Assembly (NCBI RefSeq): GCF_045066735.1
Contig: NZ_JBISHH010000023.1
Location: forward strand, 186,001-250,000
Reading direction: 5' to 3'
Source of the DNA: Algibacter sp045066735
GTDB taxonomy: Bacteria; Bacteroidota; Bacteroidia; Flavobacteriales; Flavobacteriaceae
Length of the DNA: 64,000 nucleotides
Shown here: in pieces, positions 51,141-61,104 of the stretch
Position numbering within the stretch: the stretch's first letter is position 1
How the letters are laid out: the number at the start of each line of letters is the position of its first letter
Translations under genes and position numbers: made by a program
Notes under the pieces: generated by a model
What the model was told of the DNA's origin: nothing
The model's database searches: none
What the model saw: the letters and a program-made list of their open reading frames with translations, nothing else

Positions 51141-52703
51141 TTATTGTAATGTAGGCGCGTAATTTGTTGGATAATCTCCCGGATTTGGAACATTACCTGA
51201 GTCAATAAAATTAGCACCAAAAGAGGTGTCTATAGCTTCTAAAAACTTGTATGCCATATATGAATATCCTCTTGCTGTTAAATGAATTCCATCTAAACTA
51301 ACAGCTCCACCTGTTACTAAACTAGCATTTAGTGTGTAATCACCATAAAGAATTCCTGTTGTAGCTAATTCTGATAAAATAGTATTTAAATCTACTAAAG
51401 CAATATTATCATTAGCATCTGAAACAGCTTTAATGGTAACGTTGTAGGCGTCTGTAGCAGTTTTAATAGCAAGTTGTTCTTCTGGTGTTAAAACCCATTG
51501 ATCAGCTAACGGAACCGCAACACCGTTTATACTTTGTGCGTTTCCAGGGATAGCTTCTGTTCCTATAAAAGAAGAAGAACTAAGCACAAACAAATCATCT
51601 GCAGTAGCTTGTCTATACTTTGGAATTCCAGCGAAAGCAGGATTAATTGCTCCCAAATCGGTCAAATCTTCATCAATAATAACAACAGCATTTTGTCCTT
51701 CAGTAAAATTTATAGTTCTTTTCTCAAGCTCTTCAGCAGTAAACAGACCAGTAGCTTGCAATGCAGCGTAAGCCTGCTGTAAACCTCCATTATATGTCCC
51801 ATAAGCAGCAACACTATTTAAAAAGCCAGCAGTAGCAGCATCTAACGGAATTGGATTATATGGCACTGTTGTAAAATGTGGTAAATCTGTAATATAAGGC
51901 ACATTTGTAACCACACCTTTAGCTCCTCCACTAGTTAAAGTAGAAACTAAACCACTTAACACATTAGCAAAAACATTAGGATCTGTAATGTCATTACTTC
52001 CATATGTAGAGGGATCTAAATTACCTTGTTGATCTACTCCGCTTCCACCTGAAACAGCAAAACTTAGAACATCATTCGCTCCCATTTCTGATAAAGTAAA
52101 AAATGTAGGGTTTTGTGCCATAGCATCTCCTAACATAGTTGCACTTGGACTTGATGCTATTCTAACAAAGTAAGGATTAGCATAAGAACCTAATCCAGCA
52201 AGACTACCGTAAGAATCTGATAATAAATGAAAACTTTTTGCTCCAGGAACACCTAAATTACTAAAAGGTCCTGTTGGATTATTTAAAACAATATCTGTAG
52301 ACACCGTTACTGGGCCAACCACAGACTCTAAAGGCACTGGAGTAGAACCCCCAAAAACAAGTCTTGGTTCTGCTATTCTTGTACCGCCAGCTGCTAAACC
52401 TCCAAAATTATCATTGGTTATAGGTTGTGTAAAATCTCCACCTCCCGCAACAGCAAATTGATTGGCTAATAAATTTGGAAAAGAATTATTTTGTCCCGCC
52501 ATAAAAAGCGCACCATCTGTATATCCTGCTGTAAAAGATGCTCCAAGAGACACATAGGTTGAAAAATTGGCTGATCCAGAAGTTAGTTCAGGTAAAACCT
52601 CAATTCCTTCTTCTCTATTAACATCTTCAATTTCGTTACAACTTGTAAAACCAATTAAAGCTGATAATACTAATATATATTTTGAGTTTATAATTTTCTT
52701 CAT
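51141..52703 (-). CDS. SGNH/GDSL-like lipoprotein hydrolase
   Basis: A 520-residue lipoprotein starting at 52703 (MKKIINSKYILVLSALIGFTSC). SGNH landmarks are YVSLGASFTAGYTDGALF (block I, with GAS in place of GDS; Ser kept), GGLAAGGTR, EMGANDVLSFAV (block III GxND) and LDGIHLTARGYSYMAYKFL (block V Asp/His). A long insertion between blocks III and V is unusual. It lies 1 bp after the TonB receptor stop at 52705, so the two genes are tightly coupled. A role in trimming ester-linked substrate for the receptor is a reasonable inference. The exact substrate is unknown. Confidence 0.83.
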   Translation of the reverse strand: MKKIINSKYILVLSALIGFTSCNEIEDVNREEGIEVLPELTSGSANFSTYVSLGASFTAGYTDGALFMAGQNNSFPNLLANQFAVAGGGDFTQPITNDNFGGLAAGGTRIAEPRLVFGGSTPVPLESVVGPVTVSTDIVLNNPTGPFSNLGVPGAKSFHLLSDSYGSLAGLGSYANPYFVRIASSPSATMLGDAMAQNPTFFTLSEMGANDVLSFAVSGGSGVDQQGNLDPSTYGSNDITDPNVFANVLSGLVSTLTSGGAKGVVTNVPYITDLPHFTTVPYNPIPLDAATAGFLNSVAAYGTYNGGLQQAYAALQATGLFTAEELEKRTINFTEGQNAVVIIDEDLTDLGAINPAFAGIPKYRQATADDLFVLSSSSFIGTEAIPGNAQSINGVAVPLADQWVLTPEEQLAIKTATDAYNVTIKAVSDANDNIALVDLNTILSELATTGILYGDYTLNASLVTGGAVSLDGIHLTARGYSYMAYKFLEAIDTSFGANFIDSGNVPNPGDYPTNYAPTLQ

Positions 52704-52704
52704 C

Positions 52705-55485
52705 TTATAAATTATTAATTGTCCATGAAACATAATACATTGATCCAATATGACCTGTACCAACTGCGGTGAAATATTCATCTCCTAAAAGATTTGTTGC
52801 ACCTGCCTTAAAAATAGATTTCATAGATGGAACCTTTAAGTTAATTTGTGCATCTACAACATGGAATTCCGGAACAACACCATTAGCAAAAGTTGCTTCC
52901 CAATAATAATCGTCACTAAATCTATAGGCTACGTTAAACCCAAAGTTTTTAAACAAATCTGTATTACCAAAAGACGCTTTAAATTTATGTTCTGGCGTAT
53001 TAAAGTTTGTTGTAAAATCTGGATATGCTTCACTATCGAAATCTAGTTTTGCATAAGTATAACTTCCGCTTAAATCGAAATCACCAAATACCTTGGTTGA
53101 TAAACCAATAGAAGCTCCATATGAATTCACATTTGCCTCAGAATTTGTATATGTGCTATAGGCTTGGCTATCTCCATTTGCTAAAGCTGCAATAGATAAA
53201 GGCTCACCTACATTTCCGTAAAGCGGAGCAACCACAACTTCTTGAGAGATAAAATCTTTGTAACTATTGTAATATGCACTAAAATCTATAGTAATACCGC
53301 TAAATTTACCTCTATAACCTACCTCAGCGGAGGTTACTTGCTCTGGTTTTACTATATCTGGATTTGCAACTTCTAATACTGCTGGATTTCCTGTAGCAGC
53401 TAATTCTAATGCAGAACTCGCTGTGTAAGAATTATTGTAAGCTGCGGCTCCCGTTTGCGTTACCGAAGATTGATTTGTTGCTGCAACTCCTCCTGGCGAT
53501 AAATCGTAGTTTCTTGTCCATCTATCCAAATTGGTTGGTGCAGAACCTACCAAAATAGCTCTACCTGCATTTAAACCAATAAATAAATCTTGAGTTGTTG
53601 GGTTTCTAAACCCTGTTTGAACAGAAGCTCTAATATTATGATCTTGATTGAGTGTAAGGGCGGCAGAAATTCTTGGAGATACAAATCCATCAAAAAATTC
53701 AGACTTATCAAAACGAGCAGAACCTGTTAATTTTAACTCCATTTCTTCATTTAGCTCTATATTTTTCTGAATTTGAGTATAAATTCCAAATTCTGAATAC
53801 GTAATAGGGCCATCGATATCAGTATAAATAGTACCTGAAGAATTTAAATTATATTTTCTATAAGATCCACCAACTTGAATATCGGCAAAATCAATAAGAT
53901 GACTGAAATTATAATTTGCATCGGCATGATAGTATTTTGATGCATCTTGAAACTTAGAACCCGTAGTTAAATCTGGATCATTTATACTTCTATTAAATGC
54001 AGCTACAAACTCATCAGACCCAGGAAGAAATCTACCAGTATCGGCAACTTCTCTTGCTGCAGCATGTGCTTGAGTTTCATTTGCGCCTCCAAGTGTTGCA
54101 GAAATAAATGCTCCTGTATATTCACCGAACCATGTATTATTATCTTTCCAAGCACTATTAATATTAATACCTGTAAAAACCATATCATAAGAATCTCCTG
54201 CTTTATCGGATACAACATAACCTCTTACAAAGAAATTATCATTTTTGAATTCAAGCTTATGTTGTTGTTGAAAAAAATTATTAATATTATATCTGTTTGT
54301 ACCTTGATAAATTGTTGAACCCGTTCCAACCTTACCGACGTAAGATATTTCAAAATCATTTTCCCATGGACGGTAGTACAATCCCCAGTCAGATTTAATA
54401 CTGCTTGCATTATAATTCGTTAAATCTCTTTCATCATACCCCGTTCTACTTACTTCAACTAGAGGCACCAGGTTCGCTAAAGCAGGGTTAGGAAGTTGAG
54501 CTAAAAAGTCTTCACTTTCAATTACATTTTTTAAATTGGTAGATACTTCATCCCCATAGACATTAATACCATCATAGTCAATATTAGCTCTAGTTCCTCC
54601 AACATTAGTTTTATCTTCTTCGCTAACAGCTGCCCAGTCGGTTCCTTTTAAATAGCCAAAGTTAACTTTTGCAGCAAATTTATTACTAAACTTATATGCG
54701 GCACGAATACTAACATCAGTATATTCATTATCACCAGAAGCCTCTTGTGAAGTAATACCTCTTTTTACCGACGCACTAATACCTTGATGATCGAAAGGAT
54801 TTTTACTTCTCATAAATAAAATACCATTAAAGGCATTTGCTCCGTATAATGCAGAAGATGCACCAGGAAGTAATTCCACACTTAAAACATCGGTTTCCGT
54901 CATTCCTACTAAATTTCCAATAGGAAAGTTTAAAGCTGGTGTAGAATTATCCATTCCATCTACTAATTGCATAAATCTATTATTAGCAAATGTTGCAAAA
55001 CCTCTTGTGTTTACAGATTTAAAAGTTAAACTATTGGTGTTAACATCTACCCCTTTTAAATTTTCTAAACCATCATAAAAATCGGCAGATGCCGTATTTT
55101 TTATTTCTTTTAACCCAAAACGTTCTACTGTAACAGGAGATTCAAATATTCTTTCGGGAGTTCTAGATGCAGAAATAACGACTTCATCTAAAGAGTTACC
55201 TTCTTTTAATATAAAATCGATTTTTTGATTTTGCTTTGTGACTTGTATGGTAACAGTTTCAAAACCGACACTACTAGCTTGAACTTTAAACGGTGGGTTT
55301 TGATTGTAGGTTAAAGAAAAATTACCATCAAAATCGGTAACATTTCCTGTAGAAGTGCCAAGAACTATAATATTGGCTCCAGGAATAGGCTGACTATTAT
55401 CGTCAACAACCGAACCTGTAATTGTTGTTTGTGAAAAGGATATGCCACAAAAAAACAACATAAAAAAAGAGAGAATTGCTTTCAT
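52705..55485 (-). CDS. TonB-dependent receptor
   Basis: Outer-membrane transporter of 926 residues. It has signal MKAILSFFMLFFCGISFSQ, a carboxypeptidase-like regulatory domain (~20-95: ITGSVVDDNSQPIPGANI, then VTDFDGNFSL), a plug (~120-240: FESPVTVERFGLKEIKNT, then ELLPGASSALYGANAFNGIL) and a barrel ending MYYVSWTINNL. The plug-barrel style resembles receptors of the CirA/FepA class rather than SusC. It is co-transcribed with the SGNH lipoprotein. The gap 55486-55700 upstream contains the glmS terminator; no strong -7 box is seen. Confidence 0.9.
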   Translation of the reverse strand: MKAILSFFMLFFCGISFSQTTITGSVVDDNSQPIPGANIIVLGTSTGNVTDFDGNFSLTYNQNPPFKVQASSVGFETVTIQVTKQNQKIDFILKEGNSLDEVVISASRTPERIFESPVTVERFGLKEIKNTASADFYDGLENLKGVDVNTNSLTFKSVNTRGFATFANNRFMQLVDGMDNSTPALNFPIGNLVGMTETDVLSVELLPGASSALYGANAFNGILFMRSKNPFDHQGISASVKRGITSQEASGDNEYTDVSIRAAYKFSNKFAAKVNFGYLKGTDWAAVSEEDKTNVGGTRANIDYDGINVYGDEVSTNLKNVIESEDFLAQLPNPALANLVPLVEVSRTGYDERDLTNYNASSIKSDWGLYYRPWENDFEISYVGKVGTGSTIYQGTNRYNINNFFQQQHKLEFKNDNFFVRGYVVSDKAGDSYDMVFTGININSAWKDNNTWFGEYTGAFISATLGGANETQAHAAAREVADTGRFLPGSDEFVAAFNRSINDPDLTTGSKFQDASKYYHADANYNFSHLIDFADIQVGGSYRKYNLNSSGTIYTDIDGPITYSEFGIYTQIQKNIELNEEMELKLTGSARFDKSEFFDGFVSPRISAALTLNQDHNIRASVQTGFRNPTTQDLFIGLNAGRAILVGSAPTNLDRWTRNYDLSPGGVAATNQSSVTQTGAAAYNNSYTASSALELAATGNPAVLEVANPDIVKPEQVTSAEVGYRGKFSGITIDFSAYYNSYKDFISQEVVVAPLYGNVGEPLSIAALANGDSQAYSTYTNSEANVNSYGASIGLSTKVFGDFDLSGSYTYAKLDFDSEAYPDFTTNFNTPEHKFKASFGNTDLFKNFGFNVAYRFSDDYYWEATFANGVVPEFHVVDAQINLKVPSMKSIFKAGATNLLGDEYFTAVGTGHIGSMYYVSWTINNL

Positions 55486-55640
55486 TTATCTTAGTTAGTT
55501 TAGATTTAGAATAGCAATATATGTATATTAAGTATTATTTACACACAAAAAAGTAAAAAAATTATGCGCGCATAGCACTTATTAACAAAAAACCATCGAT
55601 AAAATTATGATTTTGACAAAAAAAGAGTGGTATAAATGAA

Positions 55641-55677
55641 AATCAGCCTGATTTCAATACTTGAAATCAGGCTGATT
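55641..55677 (-). terminator. Terminator of the glmS operon
   Basis: A perfect 17-bp stem (AATCAGCCTGATTTCAA with TTGAAATCAGGCTGATT) and 3-nt loop lies ~24 nt after the glmS stop. The T tract is short, but the stem is exceptionally strong. Confidence 0.8.
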
Positions 55678-55700
55678 GAATTTTAACTTTATATAAAATA

Positions 55701-57554
55701 TTACTCTACCGTAACAGATTTTGCAAGGTTACGCGGCTGATCGACATTTTTGTCTAGCAGCACAGCAATATGATAAGATAATAATTGTAGTGGAATGGTT
55801 GTTAATAAAGGAGAAAGCGACTCTAAAGTTTCTGGAACTTCAATAACATGATCGGCTAACTCTTTAACTTGTACATCACCTTCGGTAACTATACCAATAA
55901 TTTTACCCTTTCGAGATTTAATTTCTTGAATATTACTTACTACTTTTTCGTAATGTCCTTTTTTTGTTGCAATAACAATAATTGGCATATTCTCGTCAAT
56001 TAAAGCTATTGGTCCATGTTTCATTTCTGCCGCAGGGTAACCTTCAGCATGTATATATGAAATCTCTTTTAATTTTAATGCACCTTCTAAAGCTACAGGA
56101 AAGTTAAAACCTCTACCTAAGTAAAGCATGTTTCTGGCATCTTTATAAATATCTGCAATCTTTTTAATAGTTGCATCTGACTCTAAAGCTTGTTCCACTT
56201 TTTTAGGAATCATTTCTAACTCTAATAAGTGCTGACGGAAATCTGAACTACTAACAGTTCCTTTTGCTCTTGCAAGTCTTAAAGCCATAAGCGTTAAAAC
56301 TGTAATTTGAGTTGTAAAAGCTTTTGTAGATGCTACCCCAATTTCCGGACCTGCATGTGTATAAGCTCCCGCATCTGATTCTCTAGCAATAGATGAACCA
56401 ACCACGTTACAAACACCAAAAACAAAAGCACCTTTAGATTTCGCTAATTTAATAGCAGCTAAAGTATCGGCAGTTTCACCAGATTGTGAAATAGCGATAA
56501 CAATATCGTTTTCTGTAATTATAGGATTTCTATATCTAAATTCTGAAGCGTATTCAACCTCAACAGGTATTCTAGCTAAATCTTCAAAAATGTATTCTGC
56601 AACTAAACCAGCATGCCAAGATGTTCCACAAGCTACAATGATAATACGATTGGCATTTAAAAACCTTTTCATGTTATCTTCAATACCTGCCATTTTTATA
56701 ATAGCGTCGTTGCGTAACAATCTACCTCTATAAGTATCGGTAATAGCTTTTGGTTGCTCGTATATTTCTTTCAGCATGAAATGATCGTATCCACCTTTTT
56801 CAATTTGCTCAAGATTTAACTGAAGCTCTTGAACGTATGTATCAACGATAGAATCATCTTTTATTTTTCTTACTTTTATTCCTTTATGGAATCTAATAAC
56901 CGCCATTTCTTCATCTTCTAAATAAACGGCATTTTTGGTGTATTCTAAAAAAGGAGAGGCGTCACTAGCGATAAAAAACTCATCTTCATTTTCACCAATA
57001 CCAATAGCTAACGGACTTCCTAAACGAGCCACAACTACTTCTTCTGGCTTATTTTTATCGAAAACAGCAATAGCATAAGCACCAACAACTTGGTTTAATG
57101 CAATTTGAACTGCTTTTCCTAATTTTACTTTTTCTTTCTTTTTTACATCTTCAATTAAGTTGATAAGAACTTCCGTATCTGTATCTGACTGAAATGTATA
57201 TCCTCTTGATTTTAATTCTTGCTTAAGAGCATCGTAATTTTCAATAATTCCATTATGGATTATTACTAACTCCCCAGAATTTGATAGATGCGGATGAGAA
57301 TTAACATCGTTTGGCACACCATGAGTTGCCCAACGCGTATGGCCAATACCAACACTACCTGTTTTAGTTATTTCTGCAGTAGCGCGTTCTTCTAAATCGG
57401 CTACTTTACCTTTAGTTTTGGCTACCTTTAGGTCTTTCCCATCAAAAAGAGCAATTCCAGCACTATCGTACCCTCTATACTCTAATCGTTTTAAACCTTC
57501 AATTACTATCGGATAAGCTTCTCTGTATCCAATATAACCTACAATTCCGCACAT
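55701..57554 (-). CDS. glmS: Glutamine-fructose-6-phosphate aminotransferase (isomerizing)
   Basis: Cytoplasmic enzyme of 617 residues making glucosamine 6-phosphate for peptidoglycan and LPS. The N-terminal glutaminase has the nucleophile Cys2 (MCGIVGYIG), RGYDSAG and GHTRWATHG. Two SIS isomerase domains follow, with ISQSGETADT and the C-terminal LDKNVDQPRNLAKSVTVE. It is 12 bp after the DUF4270 gene in an operon headed by the GT5-like gene. Confidence 0.98.
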   Translation of the reverse strand: MCGIVGYIGYREAYPIVIEGLKRLEYRGYDSAGIALFDGKDLKVAKTKGKVADLEERATAEITKTGSVGIGHTRWATHGVPNDVNSHPHLSNSGELVIIHNGIIENYDALKQELKSRGYTFQSDTDTEVLINLIEDVKKKEKVKLGKAVQIALNQVVGAYAIAVFDKNKPEEVVVARLGSPLAIGIGENEDEFFIASDASPFLEYTKNAVYLEDEEMAVIRFHKGIKVRKIKDDSIVDTYVQELQLNLEQIEKGGYDHFMLKEIYEQPKAITDTYRGRLLRNDAIIKMAGIEDNMKRFLNANRIIIVACGTSWHAGLVAEYIFEDLARIPVEVEYASEFRYRNPIITENDIVIAISQSGETADTLAAIKLAKSKGAFVFGVCNVVGSSIARESDAGAYTHAGPEIGVASTKAFTTQITVLTLMALRLARAKGTVSSSDFRQHLLELEMIPKKVEQALESDATIKKIADIYKDARNMLYLGRGFNFPVALEGALKLKEISYIHAEGYPAAEMKHGPIALIDENMPIIVIATKKGHYEKVVSNIQEIKSRKGKIIGIVTEGDVQVKELADHVIEVPETLESLSPLLTTIPLQLLSYHIAVLLDKNVDQPRNLAKSVTVE

Positions 57555-57566
57555 ATGTTGATGTTT

Positions 57567-59240
57567 TTAATTATTTGGTTCTGTATAAAACACTTTAAAT
57601 TTCATTATTTTCTCGTCATCAACGCTTTCATTAGAACCATACAACACTGTACCTCTTGGAGTAATAACCGATGCTGCTGGAACATTAGTTACATCTTCAG
57701 TATCACTATCCGCAACTTCAGCATTTGTTATATAATTCACGTTGGTTGATAAAACTAAACCAATTTTGGTGTTCGTTGAATCGTTGACCAAGATATTATT
57801 TAAATGCTCTGTTAAACGAATTTTATATTTATAATTACCATTTTCATCGATAACACGTTGACCTAGACTAATTATCTTAGAATTAAACGGATCGGTACTA
57901 GATTCGATTGGATCGAATTGATAATCGATAGTAGATTGACTATTATTTACATCGTAGGCATAGATTCTATCAAAATGGCTATAATTTTTACCATTAGAAT
58001 CATCTGGAAACGCCTGCATAACCTCATTTTCAGTCACAACAAGTTGCGCATCGTTTACTAAACGGTTTAAAACATAATTACCGTCCTCGTCTTTTTCATA
58101 ATCATCTCCACTAGGAATTCTAAAACTATCTAAGAAATCTTTTTTAGCGGCATCATCTTCAAATAAATCGACAACAGCCATAGAGTTTCCTGAACCTTTT
58201 AGGTATAAAGTTTGGTCGCCATTAGTTTCATCTCCATCTGCTAGAGTAACCTCTGTAATGCTATTTACAAAAGTATTTAATGTATTACCTGCAAAAGATA
58301 AAGTATAAGTACCTTCGAGAGTTTCATCTACAGTTGTAGAATCGTAATTATAATTTATAACAATATTGGCTTCGGTAGATGCCATATTTAATAACACCAT
58401 GTTACCGTCGTCGTCAATCGCTTCCGCTTTAAAAAACAGACCTCTAAAATAATTTTTAAAGTTATTTACGTTACTCAACTCTGCCCCGCCTTCTTTATTA
58501 ATTATTAAATTTGTCCAAAACTCAGTATCTAACTCTACTTTATAAGCTGGTGCACTTCTTGTTGTTAATTCATCATCAGTTCCCGCATCTGTAACCGTAA
58601 TAATAACAGAGTTACTAGGTGTTACATTTACTGGGCCATAAATTAACTGCTCTTTTAAATTATCGAAATTAATAATAGAACTCCCATTATAAACCATATT
58701 ATCAGAGCTTCCGTCTGAATATGAATAATACTTTTGAGCAGAAACTCCGTCGAGATCAGTATCTCTTAAAAAATAATCGTTTTTATAAATAGATAGCTTA
58801 AACGGTTTTACTGCGCCTGCATAATCACCATAAAGAGAATCTTGAATAGTGTATTCCGCATTACCATCTTCATCGTAATTATTAATTCTACTATAGTAAG
58901 GAATTGTAAGTACAACTGAAGTTATCTCTGGATTATCACCAAAATCAGGATCATAACTAGATGGGGTTACTTGTGTAACAATACTTGCTGTAGTTTGCCC
59001 ATAAGCTGGATCATTAAAAACTCCTAATAAGTAAGATGATAAACCATTTACTTGTACAGATTCTGTTTTTTTATTGTAGGCTACAATAGGAATTTCGTAT
59101 GAATTAGTGCTAAAATTAGCATTATCTTTTCCTAGAACTGCGCTGTCTAATTCTGTAAACTCTTTGTCGCAAGCAACAAAACCAGTTAATACAAATACGA
59201 ATGCCGCAGAGAATTTAAGGGCTTTAAATGTCTTTTTCAT
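57567..59240 (-). CDS. DUF4270 domain-containing lipoprotein
   Basis: A 557-residue lipoprotein (signal MKKTFKALKFSAAFVFVLTGFVAC in parts; Cys then DKEFTEL). It fits DUF4270, a Bacteroidota-specific outer-membrane-associated family: YLLGVFNDPAYGQTTASIV, then SVVLTIPYYSR and VNVTPSNSV. Its function is not established. Its place between a GT5-like gene and glmS is a frequently seen flavobacterial arrangement and hints at an envelope glycan role, which is inference. Confidence 0.88.
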   Translation of the reverse strand: MKKTFKALKFSAAFVFVLTGFVACDKEFTELDSAVLGKDNANFSTNSYEIPIVAYNKKTESVQVNGLSSYLLGVFNDPAYGQTTASIVTQVTPSSYDPDFGDNPEITSVVLTIPYYSRINNYDEDGNAEYTIQDSLYGDYAGAVKPFKLSIYKNDYFLRDTDLDGVSAQKYYSYSDGSSDNMVYNGSSIINFDNLKEQLIYGPVNVTPSNSVIITVTDAGTDDELTTRSAPAYKVELDTEFWTNLIINKEGGAELSNVNNFKNYFRGLFFKAEAIDDDGNMVLLNMASTEANIVINYNYDSTTVDETLEGTYTLSFAGNTLNTFVNSITEVTLADGDETNGDQTLYLKGSGNSMAVVDLFEDDAAKKDFLDSFRIPSGDDYEKDEDGNYVLNRLVNDAQLVVTENEVMQAFPDDSNGKNYSHFDRIYAYDVNNSQSTIDYQFDPIESSTDPFNSKIISLGQRVIDENGNYKYKIRLTEHLNNILVNDSTNTKIGLVLSTNVNYITNAEVADSDTEDVTNVPAASVITPRGTVLYGSNESVDDEKIMKFKVFYTEPNN

Positions 59241-59268
59241 AAGTTGTTTTAAATGAATTTTGAGAAGG

Positions 59269-60078
59269 CTAGCCTAAAACTTCGTTGTTAAAGAAGTTTG
59301 TATAAGCTTCACCAAATTCATCTTTGCTTTTATACTCTAAAATAGGTTTATTAGATGCTTTTATGTAAGCATCTACTTCTTCTGTTATATCTTCAGACCC
59401 TACAATTAGCGCATCGGAGTAATCAATAGCAACTTTCATTAAGTTGTTGTAAGTTGGTTCTTCGAGCACCTTTATAGCATCTTCATTAATATTGTCAAAT
59501 TTAACTTTATTAATCATATCTTTATTTAACGTATTGTTAAAACTTTGATTGTATATCGAAGTCACAATTTTACTTTGGTTAAATAAAGGCTCGTCTTTAT
59601 AATATTCTTTTAAATAAACTGGCAATAAAGAAGCTAACCAACCATGTACATGTATAATATCTGGAGACCAGTTTAGTTTTTTAACGGTTTCTATAACACC
59701 TTTTGCAAAGAAAATAGCACGCTCATCATTATCTGAAAATAATTTTCCAGCTTCATCTGTTAACGTTGCTTTTCTTTTAAAATACTCATCATTATCAATA
59801 AAATAAACCTGAATACGCTCTTTTGGAATAGAGGCCACTTTAATAATTAACGGCATATCTAAATCGTTAATCACTAAATTGATACCTGATAATCTGATAA
59901 CTTCGTGTAACTGATGTCTTCTTTCATTAATATTCCCGTATCGAGGCATGAAGATTCTTATTTGCCCTCCTTGTTGATTTACTAATCTTGGCGCTTCAAA
60001 CGACATTGACGAAATCTCTGTTTCCGGTAAATAAGGAACTACTTCAGATGATACGTATAATACCCTCTTATCTTTCAT
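59269..60078 (-). CDS. Half-length GT5 glycogen/starch synthase-like protein
   Basis: A 269-residue protein that aligns in outline with only the N-terminal Rossmann domain of glycogen synthase: VLYVSSEVVPYLPETEISS, IRIFMPRYG, DIIHVHGWLASLLPVYLKEY, and a C-terminal YSDALIVGSEDITEEV. Full GlgA proteins are ~480 residues with a second GT-B domain, absent here. The ADP-glucose-binding KxGG motif is also missing (LPETEIS instead). True glycogen synthase activity is therefore doubtful, although this short form is usually annotated as such. It heads an operon with the DUF4270 gene and glmS. A -7 box lies at 60169-60176, with a long leader. Confidence 0.82.
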   Translation of the reverse strand: MKDKRVLYVSSEVVPYLPETEISSMSFEAPRLVNQQGGQIRIFMPRYGNINERRHQLHEVIRLSGINLVINDLDMPLIIKVASIPKERIQVYFIDNDEYFKRKATLTDEAGKLFSDNDERAIFFAKGVIETVKKLNWSPDIIHVHGWLASLLPVYLKEYYKDEPLFNQSKIVTSIYNQSFNNTLNKDMINKVKFDNINEDAIKVLEEPTYNNLMKVAIDYSDALIVGSEDITEEVDAYIKASNKPILEYKSKDEFGEAYTNFFNNEVLG

Positions 60079-60168
60079 ATGTTTATTTTTGATGACTTTT
60101 AACTTATTTTCAATAAAAATTAGCAGTAAAAACCTTTAGTTTGCTACGAATTCTCATTAAAAAACACG

Positions 60169-60176
60169 CAAAAGTA
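60169..60176 (-). promoter_or_regulatory. -7 promoter box of the GT5-like/DUF4270/glmS operon
   Basis: TACTTTTG on the minus strand is a perfect TAnnTTTG, 91 nt before the ATG. The divergent panC start is only ~64 nt away on the other side. Confidence 0.5.
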
Positions 60177-60239
60177 CAAAATTTTATGCAGATTGCTTGT
60201 AAAATCTTAAGTTTGCAAGCGTTAAATTTTAAATAAAAG

Positions 60240-61091
60240 GTGGAAGTTTACTCGGAAAAACAACAAATTACGGCTGCAATTGATGCCAAAAAAGCTAAAA
60301 AACAAACTCTAGGATTAGTACCTACCATGGGTGCTTTACACGAAGGACATTTACAATTAGTAATAAAGGCTTTAGAAGAAAACGATCTAGTTGCGGTTAG
60401 CATTTTTGTTAACCCAACTCAATTTGATAATTCTGATGATCTCGACAAATACCCGAGAACTTTAGAAAACGATATTGCATTATTAAAAACAGTAAGCGAA
60501 ACCAGAATTATGGTTTATGCTCCCACTGTAGATGATGTTTACGATGGTAATACCGTTTCTGAAACTTTCGATTTTGATGGATTAGAACATGAAATGGAAG
60601 GCAAGTTTAGAAATGGGCATTTCGATGGTGTTGGCACCATTGTAAAACGTCTTTTTGAAATTGTAAAACCAAACAAAGCTTATTTTGGTGAGAAAGATTT
60701 TCAGCAACTACAAATTATTAAAAAGCTAGTTGAAAAACATCAAATACCACTAGAAATAGTAGGATGCAAAATTCATCGCGAAACTAACGGCTTAGCAATG
60801 AGCTCTAGAAACACAAGATTAAAACCGGAATATAGCACCGCTGCCCCCTTCATATATGAAACACTAAAAACTGCCAAAATAAAATTTGGCACAAAAAGTG
60901 CTAATAAAGTAAAGGAATGGGTTGAGAAACAATTTAAAAATCATGACTTATTAAAATTAGAATATTTCATAATTTCCGAAGTTGAAACCTTAAAACCATT
61001 AAAACGAAAATCGAACAACAAAGCATATAGGGCATTTATAGCAGTGTATGCAGACGATATTAGACTTATTGATAATATCGCACTAAATTAA
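60240..61091 (+). CDS. panC: Pantoate-beta-alanine ligase
   Basis: Final enzyme of pantothenate synthesis, 283 residues, joining pantoate and beta-alanine with ATP. Motifs are PTMGALHEGHLQLV (HIGH-like, ~28-41), IFVNPTQFDNSDDLDKYPR, FRNGHFDGVGTIVKRLF and YFGEKDFQQLQII. The start is a GTG at 60240, because an in-frame stop lies just upstream and no ATG precedes the domain. It overlaps nothing; panD follows 13 bp later, giving a panCD operon. Confidence 0.97.
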   Translation: MEVYSEKQQITAAIDAKKAKKQTLGLVPTMGALHEGHLQLVIKALEENDLVAVSIFVNPTQFDNSDDLDKYPRTLENDIALLKTVSETRIMVYAPTVDDVYDGNTVSETFDFDGLEHEMEGKFRNGHFDGVGTIVKRLFEIVKPNKAYFGEKDFQQLQIIKKLVEKHQIPLEIVGCKIHRETNGLAMSSRNTRLKPEYSTAAPFIYETLKTAKIKFGTKSANKVKEWVEKQFKNHDLLKLEYFIISEVETLKPLKRKSNNKAYRAFIAVYADDIRLIDNIALN

Positions 61092-61104
61092 TTATCTTTG
61101 CCGC

